Translations under genes and position numbers: made by a program
NCBI GenBank assembly: GCA_002359495.1
Contig: DENB01000109.1
Coordinates: 7,597-12,782 of the forward strand
Length of the DNA stretch: 5,186 nt
Reading direction: 5' to 3'
From: Enterobacteriaceae bacterium UBA2655
Lineage (GTDB): Bacteria > Pseudomonadota > Gammaproteobacteria > Enterobacterales > Enterobacteriaceae
Shown here: positions 1 through 5,186 of the stretch, piece after piece
Layout of the letters: every line of letters begins with the position of its first letter
Numbering within the stretch: the first letter of the stretch is position 1
Notes under the pieces: model-generated
Told to the model about the DNA's origin: nothing
Database searches by the model: none
What the model saw: only the letters and a program-made list of their open reading frames with translations

Positions 1-899
1 ATGCCGCGCAATCCTAACAGACAGGCGCCATTATACTGGTCGGGGTTGAGATGACCAAAGCGCTTCGTCAGGCGTTTTTGAATCCAGCGCCCAAGCCACT
101 TCAGCCACCACGACCGCTTTTTTCCCTCGCCCGACGATCGCAGCAAGGAAAGAAACATTCTTACCACGCCTTCCATGGTCTTCAGCGTGACGTTGCCGAC
201 GAAACCGTCACAAACCAGCACATCTGTTTTGCCGGTAAGCAAATCGTTACCTTCAAGGTAACCAATATAGTTGATCTGCGGCGCTTCCCGCAGAAGCGCC
301 GCCGCTTCGCGTATCGTCTCGAGACCTTTGGTCTCTTCCTGACCGATATTCAGCAAAGCGACGCGCGGCTGAGCGATGCCCAGCAACTCTTCCGCCATGA
401 CCGCGCCCATCACCGCAAACTGCACCAGCATGGCGCTGTCGCAGCCGACATTCGCGCCTAAATCCAGCACCACGGTTTTACCCCATTGCTGGTGCGGCAA
501 AATGGACATCAGCGCCGGGCGTTCGATGCCGTCCAGCGGTTTTAACAATAATTTAGCCAGCCCCATCAGTGCGCCGGTATTGCCGGCGCTGACGCAGGCG
601 TCAGCCTTTCCCTCTTTAACCAGCTCCAGCGCCGTGCGCATCGAGCTGCCCCGGCTGTTACGCACCGCCTGAGAAGGTTTGGCATCGCTTGCGATAACCG
701 ATTCCGCAGGAATAACCTGCAAACGCCCCAGCAGGGAGGAATCCGCTTTAGTAAGCAATGGCGTGATGGTGTCGGGATCGCCGACCAGAAGAATATCCAG
801 CTGTGAATGAGAGGTCAGTGCCTGCAATGCTGCAGGCACTGTCACGCAGGGACCGAAGTCCCCGCCCATGGCATCAACTGCCAAGGTCAATCGTATCAA
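1..899 (-). CDS. plsX: Phosphate acyltransferase PlsX (partial, C-terminus outside the window)
   Basis: PlsX makes acyl-phosphate from acyl-ACP and inorganic phosphate at the cytoplasmic face of the membrane; PlsY then uses acyl-phosphate to acylate glycerol-3-phosphate at the start of phospholipid synthesis. The reverse-strand frame reads [14 protein letters not shown] at the N-terminus, then [44 protein letters not shown] and [14 protein letters not shown], all recognisable PlsX blocks. It stays open to the left edge, giving 299 residues of a family that usually has about 340-356, so roughly 45-55 residues are missing. The start is taken as UUG at 899-897. It matches the E. coli start, is preceded by AAGG (910-907), and no ATG lies between the rpmF stop and the conserved MGGDFGP, which would be too late a start. 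It lies 26 bases after rpmF and is very probably co-transcribed and translationally coupled with it. The family assignment is secure. Confidence 0.96.
   Translation of the reverse strand, partial: MIRLTLAVDAMGGDFGPCVTVPAALQALTSHSQLDILLVGDPDTITPLLTKADSSLLGRLQVIPAESVIASDAKPSQAVRNSRGSSMRTALELVKEGKADACVSAGNTGALMGLAKLLLKPLDGIERPALMSILPHQQWGKTVVLDLGANVGCDSAMLVQFAVMGAVMAEELLGIAQPRVALLNIGQEETKGLETIREAAALLREAPQINYIGYLEGNDLLTGKTDVLVCDGFVGNVTLKTMEGVVRMFLSLLRSSGEGKKRSWWLKWLGRWIQKRLTKRFGHLNPDQYNGACLLGLRG
816..841 (-). repeat. Perfect 11-bp stem-loop inside the 5' part of plsX
   Basis: The two 11-base arms (816-826 and 831-841) are exact reverse complements, separated by only four bases (827-830). In the plsX mRNA this would be a very stable hairpin beginning about 59 bases after the UUG start, spanning codons 21-28 (VPAALQAL). 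No U-run follows on either strand, so it does not look like an intrinsic terminator. The arms are coding, so the repeat must satisfy both protein sequence and RNA pairing. Its function is unknown; pausing, mRNA stability or an RNase site are possible. Confidence 0.85.
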
Positions 900-925
900 A
901 GTAGCGCCTTGCGAAGCCGCAAGAA
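900..925 (-). promoter_or_regulatory. rpmF-plsX junction: hairpin overlapping the plsX Shine-Dalgarno sequence
   Basis: Just two bases after the rpmF stop codon the transcript can form a perfect 6-bp hairpin, CTTGCG / CGCAAG with a four-base loop (923-908). The 3' arm contains part of the only plausible plsX ribosome binding site, AAGG at 910-907, eight bases (906-899 boundary) before the UUG start. The pairing would hide this site until a ribosome finishing rpmF opens it, which is a classic layout for translational coupling. Pairing and distances are visible in the sequence; coupling itself is inferred. Confidence 0.6.
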
Positions 926-1096
926 TTACTTAACGATGACCTTACGACCGCGGTAGTAACCATCCGCAGTGATGTGGTGACGCAGATGAGTTTCGCCAGA
1001 AACTTTATCTACAGACAGAGTGGCGGTGGTCAGCGCATCGTGCGAACGACGCATGCCACGCTTAGAACGGGTGGGTTTATTCTGTTGTACGGCCAT
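926..1096 (-). CDS. rpmF: 50S ribosomal protein bL32
   Basis: The frame encodes a 56-residue, very basic protein starting [21 protein letters not shown] and ending [17 protein letters not shown], unmistakably the large-subunit ribosomal protein L32. It is one residue shorter than the E. coli protein because of a one-residue deletion in the [11 protein letters not shown] segment, a variation common in this order. There is no cysteine zinc ribbon, as in other enterobacterial L32 proteins. The start ATG is preceded by a strong AGGAG sequence eight bases upstream (around 1105-1109), by far the best ribosome binding site in the window and fitting a highly expressed ribosomal protein. It sits 14 bases after yceD and 26 bases before plsX in the same operon. 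Confidence 0.98.
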   Translation of the reverse strand: MAVQQNKPTRSKRGMRRSHDALTTATLSVDKVSGETHLRHHITADGYYRGRKVIVK

Positions 1097-1110
1097 GGAC
1101 CTTACTCCTA

Positions 1111-1632
1111 TTACTTACGCTTTAAACTGGCTAATACGGCAAATGGGTTTGGTTTCTCCGCCTCTTCAGGCAATTTGCCAAAGACCATGTCCGCGTCGGA
1201 CACTTCACAGTGTTCAGAATCATGCACCGGAACCACCGGCAGCGCGAGGATGATTTCGTCCTCGATCACCGCCAGCAGATCGACTTCGCCAAAATCATCG
1301 ACGTCGATCGGCTCGTAGGCTTCCGGCAGTGCCTCCGCCTGCTCATCGCTTGAGACAGGACTGAAGCAATAGCTTACGTGAACATGATGCGGAAAGGATT
1401 GGTTGCAGCGTTGACACAACAACGTCACCTGCACCTCGGCAGTACCTTTCAGTACGGCGAGGCGCTGGTTGTCAACCGCAAACGACATATCACATGCCAC
1501 ATCGCTGTCCACACTGACGACCGACTCGGCAACGCGCTCCACCTGTTCAGATGTATAAACACCTTGATAATCCAGGCGTTTTTGAGCGGCGCGGACCGGG
1601 TCCAGCGTCAGGGGTAATTTTACCTTTTGCAT
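1111..1632 (-). CDS. yceD: YceD, DUF177-family large-subunit rRNA accumulation protein
   Basis: The 173-residue product begins [22 protein letters not shown], has the same length as E. coli YceD and is closely similar throughout. DUF177 proteins are needed for normal 23S rRNA accumulation in bacteria and plastids; the molecular activity is not known. Visible landmarks are the CQRC pair at residues 73-76, an acidic central block (about 96-126, [22 protein letters not shown]), the segment [14 protein letters not shown] near 129-142, and a C-terminal tail [12 protein letters not shown]. The CxxC resembles half a zinc site, with Cys89 and Cys142 as possible partners, but zinc binding is only a guess. 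yceD is the first gene of the yceD-rpmF-plsX operon, so both leading genes serve 50S assembly. No Shine-Dalgarno sequence precedes the ATG, and the promoter -10 box ends nine bases before it. Confidence 0.96.
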   Translation of the reverse strand: MQKVKLPLTLDPVRAAQKRLDYQGVYTSEQVERVAESVVSVDSDVACDMSFAVDNQRLAVLKGTAEVQVTLLCQRCNQSFPHHVHVSYCFSPVSSDEQAEALPEAYEPIDVDDFGEVDLLAVIEDEIILALPVVPVHDSEHCEVSDADMVFGKLPEEAEKPNPFAVLASLKRK

Positions 1633-1641
1633 AGGGCGCGC

Positions 1642-1670
1642 ATATTAACTTTGTAACGTCATAGAGTCAA
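1642..1670 (-). promoter_or_regulatory. Strong sigma70-type promoter of the yceD-rpmF-plsX operon
   Basis: On the minus strand a -35 box TTGACT (1670-1665), a 17-base spacer and a -10 box TAATAT (1647-1642) each match consensus at five of six positions with ideal spacing. A T-rich tract lies just upstream of the -35 box. The bases after the -10 box, GCGCGCC, form a GC-rich discriminator of the kind seen at promoters inhibited by ppGpp and DksA. From memory, the E. coli yceD promoter drives the downstream fab genes, is activated by FadR and is inhibited by ppGpp. I see no clear full FadR operator (CTGGTCNGACCAG-like) upstream here. Transcription would begin between about 1637 and 1632, at or almost at the start codon. 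Confidence 0.8.
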
Positions 1671-1731
1671 AGAAAAAGGCCGTTTAACAGCATCTTTCAC
1701 CCATTACTCGCATCCAGTGCGGTGCACAGTT

Positions 1732-1737
1732 TAAAAT
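1732..1737 (+). promoter_or_regulatory. Possible -10 element of yceF
   Basis: TAAAAT matches the -10 consensus at five of six positions and would place the start of the yceF transcript near 1744, giving a leader of about 29 bases. No good -35 box stands 16-18 bases upstream, so this is only the best candidate in the 140-base divergent yceD-yceF interval. Confidence 0.25.
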
Positions 1738-1772
1738 GACTGTATCCAATTCGCTATCTATTCCTTGAAAAA

Positions 1773-2360
1773 ATGCCGACTTTACTTCTTTTAGCGTCCA
1801 CTTCACCTTTTCGCCAGGCATTATTAAAAAAGCTGGGCCTGCCTTTTATTACCGCTGCGCCCGACGTTGACGAAACGCCGCAACCGCAGGAGTCGGCGCC
1901 GGCGCTGGTGCAGCGTCTCGCCGTCGCCAAAGCGCAGGCGCTGGCGACGCGTTATCCGCGCCACTGGATTATTGGCTCCGATCAGGTTTGCGTATTAAAC
2001 GGCGCTATTACCGGAAAGCCGCATACTGAGGAAATCGCCCGCGCGCAATTACGCGCCGCCAGCGGTCAGTCCGTGACCTTCTATACCGGACTGGCGCTCT
2101 ATTGCGCGCAGGAAAACCGGCTGATGCAATGTTATGAGCCTTTCGTGGTGCATTTCCGCGTTTTATCTGATGCTGAAATCGACGGATATATTCGTAAAGA
2201 GCAGCCGTTGCAGTGCGCCGGCAGTTTTAAAAGCGAAGGGTTAGGGATTTGCCTGTTCGATCGGCTGGAAGGACGCGATCCGAATACGCTGGTGGGATTG
2301 CCGCTGATCGCGCTCAGCGGCATGCTGCGCAAAGCGGGCATCGATCCTCTGCAGGAGTAA
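1773..2360 (+). CDS. yceF: Maf-family nucleotide pyrophosphatase YceF (7-methyl-GTP pyrophosphatase)
   Basis: The 195-residue protein starts [21 protein letters not shown], the Maf nucleotide-binding signature (ASTSPxR). Further Maf landmarks follow: DVDET (31-35), IIGSDQV with the catalytic-base aspartate at 70, ITGKP with lysine 82, [11 protein letters not shown] (148-158), and [10 protein letters not shown] near the C-terminus. Within the Maf superfamily this is the YceF branch, whose E. coli member (194 residues) hydrolyses 7-methyl-GTP to the monophosphate and pyrophosphate and is thought to keep modified nucleotides out of nucleic acids. The ATG was chosen because the conserved motif starts only eight residues later. 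No Shine-Dalgarno sequence is visible; the preceding bases are an A-rich stretch (TTGAAAAA). The gene is divergent from yceD and converges on rluC with 13 bases between stop codons. Subfamily assignment rests on similarity and gene order. Confidence 0.95.
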   Translation: MPTLLLLASTSPFRQALLKKLGLPFITAAPDVDETPQPQESAPALVQRLAVAKAQALATRYPRHWIIGSDQVCVLNGAITGKPHTEEIARAQLRAASGQSVTFYTGLALYCAQENRLMQCYEPFVVHFRVLSDAEIDGYIRKEQPLQCAGSFKSEGLGICLFDRLEGRDPNTLVGLPLIALSGMLRKAGIDPLQE

Positions 2361-2370
2361 TGCCCGCGGC

Positions 2371-2397
2371 GCGTTACGCCTTGTGCTGGCGTAACGC
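2371..2397. repeat. Perfect inverted repeat at the convergent yceF/rluC ends
   Basis: GCGTTACGCC (2371-2380) and GGCGTAACGC (2388-2397) are exact reverse complements around a seven-base loop. The element begins 11 bases after the yceF stop codon and includes the rluC stop codon and its last seven sense codons. It can form a hairpin in both convergent transcripts. Neither strand has a U-run after it, so it is not a standard intrinsic terminator; it may protect 3' ends or help termination by another route. Confidence 0.75.
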
Positions 2398-3330
2398 AGC
2401 CAGACACTGTTTGAGCGCGTTATCCAACGGCGCTTCGAGCCGCAGCGTTTCGCCGCTTTGCGGATGGGTAAAGGTCAGCGCGGCAGCGTGCAGAAACAGG
2501 CGGCTCAGCCCGGTATCCGCCAGTTGACGATCGAAGTCGCGCTCGCCGTAACGATCGTCGAACGCGATGGGATGCCCCGCGTGCAGCGTATGTACGCGGA
2601 TCTGGTGGGTACGTCCCGTTACCGGACTCGCTTTAACCAGGGTAGCGAAGGCGAAACGCTCTTCCACCTTGAAGCGGGTTTCCGAAGGTTTGCCTTCGCT
2701 GCTGACACGCACCACCCGCTCTCCGCTTTGCAGAATGTTTTTCAACAGCGGCGCCTGTACGACTTTGAGATGGGAGGGCCAGTTGCCGCGCACCAGCGCC
2801 AAATAATCTTTCTGCATGCCCTTCTCGCGTAGCTGCTCATGGAGCGAACGCAGCGCGGAGCGCTTCTTCGCCACCAGCAGAACGCCGGAGGTGTCGCGAT
2901 CGAGGCGATGGACTAGCTCCAGAAAACGGGCTTCCGGACGCAGGGCGCGCAGCGCCTCGATGACGCCGAAGCTCAACCCGCTGCCGCCGTGCACCGCCGT
3001 GCCGGACGGCTTATTCAGCACCAGAATCGATTCATCTTCGTAAAGGATCGCGTTAGCGAGAGAAGCCACTTTGCTCAGCTTCGGCGAGAGGTTCTGCTCT
3101 TCGCGTTCGGCCACGCGCACCGGCGGAATACGCACCTCGTCGCCCGCCTCCAGTTTATATTCAGGTTTAACGCGCTTTTTGTTTACCCGCACCTCACCTT
3201 TGCGCAGGATGCGATAAATCATGCTTTTCGGCACGCCCTTTAATTGAGTGCGTAAAAAGTTATCAATGCGTTGTCCGGCATTTTCAGCCGTAATGGCGAC
3301 AAGTTGTACGCCTGGAGTCTCAGTTTTCAT
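2374..3330 (-). CDS. rluC: 23S rRNA pseudouridine synthase RluC
   Basis: RluC converts uridines 955, 2504 and 2580 of E. coli 23S rRNA to pseudouridine. The 318-residue product (E. coli: 319) has an N-terminal S4-like RNA-binding domain (about residues 20-83, [31 protein letters not shown]). The RluA-family catalytic domain follows, with [11 protein letters not shown] (106-116) and HRLDRDTSG (141-149), in which Asp144 is the catalytic nucleophile. Later come [15 protein letters not shown], the family motif GRTHQIRVH, and [10 protein letters not shown]. The C-terminal tail ([17 protein letters not shown]) is the least conserved part. The ATG start agrees with E. coli MKTETP; no Shine-Dalgarno sequence precedes it (AGAATCGCCGCC). 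The gene is divergent from rne and converges on yceF, so it is probably transcribed alone. The catalytic set is complete, so it should be functional. Confidence 0.97.
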   Translation of the reverse strand: MKTETPGVQLVAITAENAGQRIDNFLRTQLKGVPKSMIYRILRKGEVRVNKKRVKPEYKLEAGDEVRIPPVRVAEREEQNLSPKLSKVASLANAILYEDESILVLNKPSGTAVHGGSGLSFGVIEALRALRPEARFLELVHRLDRDTSGVLLVAKKRSALRSLHEQLREKGMQKDYLALVRGNWPSHLKVVQAPLLKNILQSGERVVRVSSEGKPSETRFKVEERFAFATLVKASPVTGRTHQIRVHTLHAGHPIAFDDRYGERDFDRQLADTGLSRLFLHAAALTFTHPQSGETLRLEAPLDNALKQCLAALRQHKA

Positions 3331-3505
3331 GGCGGCGATTCTAAATAGTGTCTTTGCATAGCGCCACCCCTTTTTCTGTGCTTAACTCACTGCGTATCGC
3401 ACGATAAAATAAGCCGGAATGGCGGCTTTTTCATCAATGCGGTGATTAGCCCTGCAAATTAACGGGTTAAGATGAAATAAAGTTTAGCAGGCAGTAAAAG
3501 TCGCC
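3331..3505. other. Divergent rluC-rne intergenic region upstream of the main rne promoter candidate
   Basis: This non-coding stretch would hold the rluC promoter and any extra rne promoters. I see no convincing two-box promoter for rluC: TAGAAT (3343-3338, minus strand) is a fair -10 box without a -35 partner and would again give an almost leaderless message. A hairpin with a T-run lies at 3411-3431. From memory, E. coli rne has weaker promoters upstream of the main one; I could not pick equivalents here. No open frame with a ribosome binding site is apparent. Confidence 0.5.
3411..3431 (+). terminator. Terminator-like hairpin between divergent rluC and rne
   Basis: AAGCCG (3411-3416) and CGGCTT (3423-3428) form a perfect 6-bp stem with a six-base loop, running into five T residues (3427-3431) on the plus strand. 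On the minus strand the stem is followed by ATTTTA, a weaker tract. The form is that of a short intrinsic terminator, but no gene upstream on either strand ends here. It would act only on antisense readthrough from the rluC side or on transcripts from far-upstream rne promoters. Function uncertain. Confidence 0.4.
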
Positions 3506-3535
3506 TTGCTATATGAAGGTTAGCAGTGGAATAAT
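3506..3535 (+). promoter_or_regulatory. Candidate main promoter of rne
   Basis: TTGCTA (3506-3511, four of six matches to the -35 consensus), an 18-base spacer and AATAAT (3530-3535, five of six matches to the -10 consensus) make a plausible sigma70 promoter. A TG at 3527-3528, one base before the -10 box, gives an extended -10 element. Transcription would start near 3542, leaving a leader of about 364 bases. The E. coli rne leader from its main promoter is 361 bases, which strongly favours this site. Confidence 0.65.
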
Positions 3536-3541
3536 GCTGTT

Positions 3542-3905
3542 GTTTCTTGTCTGAAATGTTTCAGACCTGAAAAAGAGCGAAATAAGTCATTTTGCCGGAT
3601 TGAACAGACACGCAGCAATGGCGTAAGACGTATTGTTAAATCAGGCACTTAGCGGGCTGCGGGTTACAGCCTGGACGAAAGACTGGGATGCACAGGTTTT
3701 CACGGAATATTTGTGGCATTTCCACCATCGGGCGCCGTTTTTCCTTATGAAAAGCGGGCCACCGACTCTATTTGCGCCCCTCGAGCGGCCGACAACCGTG
3801 AGGTTGACGTCATTGCGATAAGACACGGGGCCATCGGTTGACACTCGTCCAGGGTAACTATGCCCGCAGCTTTGTCACTCATGTGAGAATAACGAGTAAG
3901 TCACG
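3542..3905 (+). promoter_or_regulatory. Long structured 5' leader of rne (autoregulatory in E. coli)
   Basis: In E. coli, RNase E limits its own synthesis by cleaving rne mRNA, and the long leader with its stem-loops (hp2 being the main sensing element) is required. This leader has matching length and position. Visible pairings in order: GTCTGAA / TTCAGAC (3549-3566) close to the 5' end; CGGGCTG / CAGCCTG with one G-U pair (3653-3673); a bulged stem of ATGCACA with TGTGGCAT (3688-3719) enclosing an AU-rich loop; a strong bulged hairpin at 3731-3760; and CAACC / GGTTG closed by a GTGA tetraloop (3793-3806). I cannot say which stems equal hp1, hp2 and hp3. Only a weak ribosome binding site (GAG within CGAGTAAGTCACG) precedes the start codon. 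Confidence 0.75.
3731..3760 (+). promoter_or_regulatory. Strong bulged hairpin in the rne leader
   Basis: Positions 3735-3743 (CCGTTTTTC) pair with 3749-3757 (GAAAAGCGG) with one G-U pair and a five-base CTTAT loop. After a single bulged G at 3734 the stem continues with GGC (3731-3733) and GCC (3758-3760). This is a 12-bp stem with a U-tract in its 5' arm, the longest in the leader, and a candidate counterpart of one of the conserved rne autoregulatory stem-loops. Confidence 0.6.
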
Positions 3906-5186
3906 ATGAAAAGAATGTTAATTAACGCAACTCAGCAGGAGGAGTTGCGCGTTGCTCTTGTTGACGGACAACGTCTGTACGATCTGGATATCGAAAGCCC
4001 CGGACACGAACAGAAAAAAGCCAACATTTACAAAGGTAAAATCACCCGCATTGAACCCAGCCTTGAAGCCGCGTTTGTCGATTACGGCGCCGAGCGTCAT
4101 GGTTTTCTCCCTCTGAAAGAAATCTCCCGCGATTATTTCCCTGCCAATTACAACGCGCACGGCCGTCCCAATATTAAAGATGTGCTGCGCGAAGGTCAGG
4201 AAGTAATCGTTCAGATCGATAAAGAGGAGCGCGGCAACAAAGGCGCCGCGCTGACCACCTTTATCAGCCTGGCGGGCAGTTATCTGGTGCTGATGCCGAA
4301 CAATCCTCGCGCCGGCGGCATTTCTCGCCGTATCGAGGGCGACGATCGCACCGAGTTGAAAGAAGCGCTCTCCTCGCTGGAACTGCCCGACGGCATGGGA
4401 CTGATCGTCCGCACCGCCGGCGTCGGCAAGTCCGCCGAAGCGCTGCAGTGGGATTTAAGCTTCCGCCTGAAGCACTGGGAAGCGATTAAAAAAGCGGCGG
4501 AGAGTCGCCCCGCTCCCTTCCTGATCCATCAGGAAAGCAACGTCATCGTTCGCGCCTTTCGCGACTACCTGCGCCAGGATATCGGCGAGATCCTTATCGA
4601 TAATCCGAAAGTGCTTGAGCTGGCGCGCCAGCATATCGCGGCGCTGGGTCGTCCCGACTTCAGCAGCAAAATCAAGCTCTACACCGGCGAGATCCCGCTG
4701 TTCAGCCATTACCAAATCGAATCGCAGATTGAGTCCGCCTTCCAGCGCGAAGTGCGTCTGCCTTCCGGCGGTTCCATCGTCATCGACAGCACCGAAGCGC
4801 TGACCGCGATCGACATCAACTCCGCACGCGCCACCCGCGGCGGCGATATCGAAGAGACCGCCTTCAACACCAACCTGGAAGCGGCCGATGAGATCGCGCG
4901 CCAACTGCGTCTGCGCGACTTAGGCGGCCTGATCGTCATCGACTTTATCGATATGACCCCGGTTCGCCATCAGCGAGCGGTTGAAAACCGGCTGCGCGAA
5001 GCGGTACGTCAGGATCGCGCCCGCATCCAGATCAGCCATATCTCCCGCTTCGGCCTGCTGGAGATGTCGCGCCAGCGCCTCAGCCCGTCGCTGGGCGAAT
5101 CCAGCCACCATGTTTGCCCGCGCTGCAGCGGCACCGGCACGATTCGCGACAACGAATCGCTGTCGCTCTCTATTCTGCGTCTGATT
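3906..5186 (+). CDS. rne: Ribonuclease E, N-terminal catalytic half (partial, C-terminus outside the window)
   Basis: RNase E is the essential endoribonuclease that starts decay of most mRNAs and matures 5S rRNA, tRNAs and small RNAs; it is tethered to the inner membrane and scaffolds the degradosome. The frame opens [22 protein letters not shown] and runs 427 codons to the right edge without a stop. Residue numbers equal those of E. coli. The S1 RNA-binding domain lies around 36-120 with Phe57 and Phe67; the 5'-monophosphate sensor has Arg169 and Thr170 ([11 protein letters not shown]); the DNase I-like domain carries metal-binding Asp303 ([23 protein letters not shown]) and Asp346 (VIDFIDM); the zinc link has Cys404 and Cys407 (CPRCSGTG). 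What is missing is the small domain and the disordered scaffold half, about 600 residues in E. coli. The start is that of E. coli, with a weak ribosome binding site. RNase G is excluded by the N-terminus, the long leader and the gene order. Confidence 0.97.
   Translation, partial: MKRMLINATQQEELRVALVDGQRLYDLDIESPGHEQKKANIYKGKITRIEPSLEAAFVDYGAERHGFLPLKEISRDYFPANYNAHGRPNIKDVLREGQEVIVQIDKEERGNKGAALTTFISLAGSYLVLMPNNPRAGGISRRIEGDDRTELKEALSSLELPDGMGLIVRTAGVGKSAEALQWDLSFRLKHWEAIKKAAESRPAPFLIHQESNVIVRAFRDYLRQDIGEILIDNPKVLELARQHIAALGRPDFSSKIKLYTGEIPLFSHYQIESQIESAFQREVRLPSGGSIVIDSTEALTAIDINSARATRGGDIEETAFNTNLEAADEIARQLRLRDLGGLIVIDFIDMTPVRHQRAVENRLREAVRQDRARIQISHISRFGLLEMSRQRLSPSLGESSHHVCPRCSGTGTIRDNESLSLSILRLI

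Noticed and set aside
51..672. Plus-strand open frames opposite plsX
   Set aside because: They are antisense to a clear PlsX coding sequence, have no ribosome binding site and low-complexity, Ser/Arg/His-rich translations typical of shadow frames.
1..899. plsX as a truncated pseudogene
   Set aside because: The frame is uninterrupted and collinear with PlsX up to [16 protein letters not shown] at the edge; the loss is due to the window boundary.
974..1617. Plus-strand open frames across rpmF and yceD
   Set aside because: They lie opposite two well-conserved genes and show no family motif.
2132..3243. Open frames opposite yceF and rluC
   Set aside because: Antisense shadows of genes with complete catalytic motifs on the other strand.
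3338..3343. TAGAAT as a confident rluC promoter -10 box
   Set aside because: It matches five of six positions, but the expected -35 region reads TGGCGC and there is no extended -10 motif.
3633..3844. Small frames of 62 and 67 codons on both strands within the rne leader
   Set aside because: The plus-strand frame starts at TTG with no ribosome binding site, the minus-strand frame has no context, and the region is explained by conserved RNA structure. A true upstream reading frame is not excluded but has no support.
4455..5184. Open frames overlapping rne on both strands
   Set aside because: They arise from the high third-position GC of rne; the rne frame itself is continuous and matches RNase E residue for residue.
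3906..5186. rne as RNase G or as a C-terminally truncated RNase E
   Set aside because: The gene is cut by the window edge only; start sequence, leader and gene order are those of rne, and nothing shows a natural truncation.
1..5186. A defence system, mobile element, CRISPR array or other novel multi-gene system
   Set aside because: Every gene is a recognised core gene in the standard enterobacterial order; no direct repeats, transposase motifs, att-like sites or shifts in composition were seen.

Overview
The window is a chromosomal core segment from a gammaproteobacterium of the order Enterobacterales. Gene order and orientation match the Escherichia coli 24-25 min region: plsX, rpmF and yceD leftwards, yceF rightwards, rluC leftwards, rne rightwards. 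Protein lengths and catalytic residues line up with the E. coli proteins almost residue for residue; RNase E keeps the E. coli numbering through position 427. YceF, PlsX and L32 differ enough from E. coli and Salmonella that it is another enterobacterial genus. An Erwiniaceae member (Pantoea/Erwinia/Mixta-like) is my guess, not a demonstrated assignment.

Left block (1-1632, minus strand): a compact operon read right to left, yceD - rpmF - plsX, with gaps of 14 and 26 bases. It links ribosome assembly (YceD for 23S rRNA accumulation, L32) to the start of phospholipid and fatty acid synthesis (PlsX, normally followed by fabH-fabD-fabG-acpP outside the window). A strong sigma70-type promoter with a GC-rich discriminator lies directly against the yceD start codon. 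plsX starts at UUG, behind a small hairpin that covers its Shine-Dalgarno sequence, and carries a perfect 11-bp stem-loop early in its coding sequence. plsX runs off the left edge.

Middle block (1773-3330): yceF (Maf-family nucleotide pyrophosphatase), divergent from yceD across 140 bases, converges on rluC (23S rRNA pseudouridine synthase). Their stop codons are 13 bases apart, and a perfect 10-bp inverted repeat overlaps the rluC end.

Right block (3331-5186): a 575-base non-coding stretch holding the divergent rluC and rne upstream regions. A promoter candidate sits about 364 bases before the rne start, so the transcript would have the long structured leader known from E. coli rne autoregulation. 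Several hairpins are visible in it. rne follows and is cut by the right edge just after the zinc-link motif.

All six genes serve RNA or envelope housekeeping. I see no mobile element, CRISPR array, tRNA, rRNA or transferred DNA, and no previously undescribed multi-gene system. The observations worth following are at RNA level: the rpmF-plsX junction, the hairpin inside plsX, the near-leaderless yceD promoter, the convergent-gene hairpin and the rne leader.
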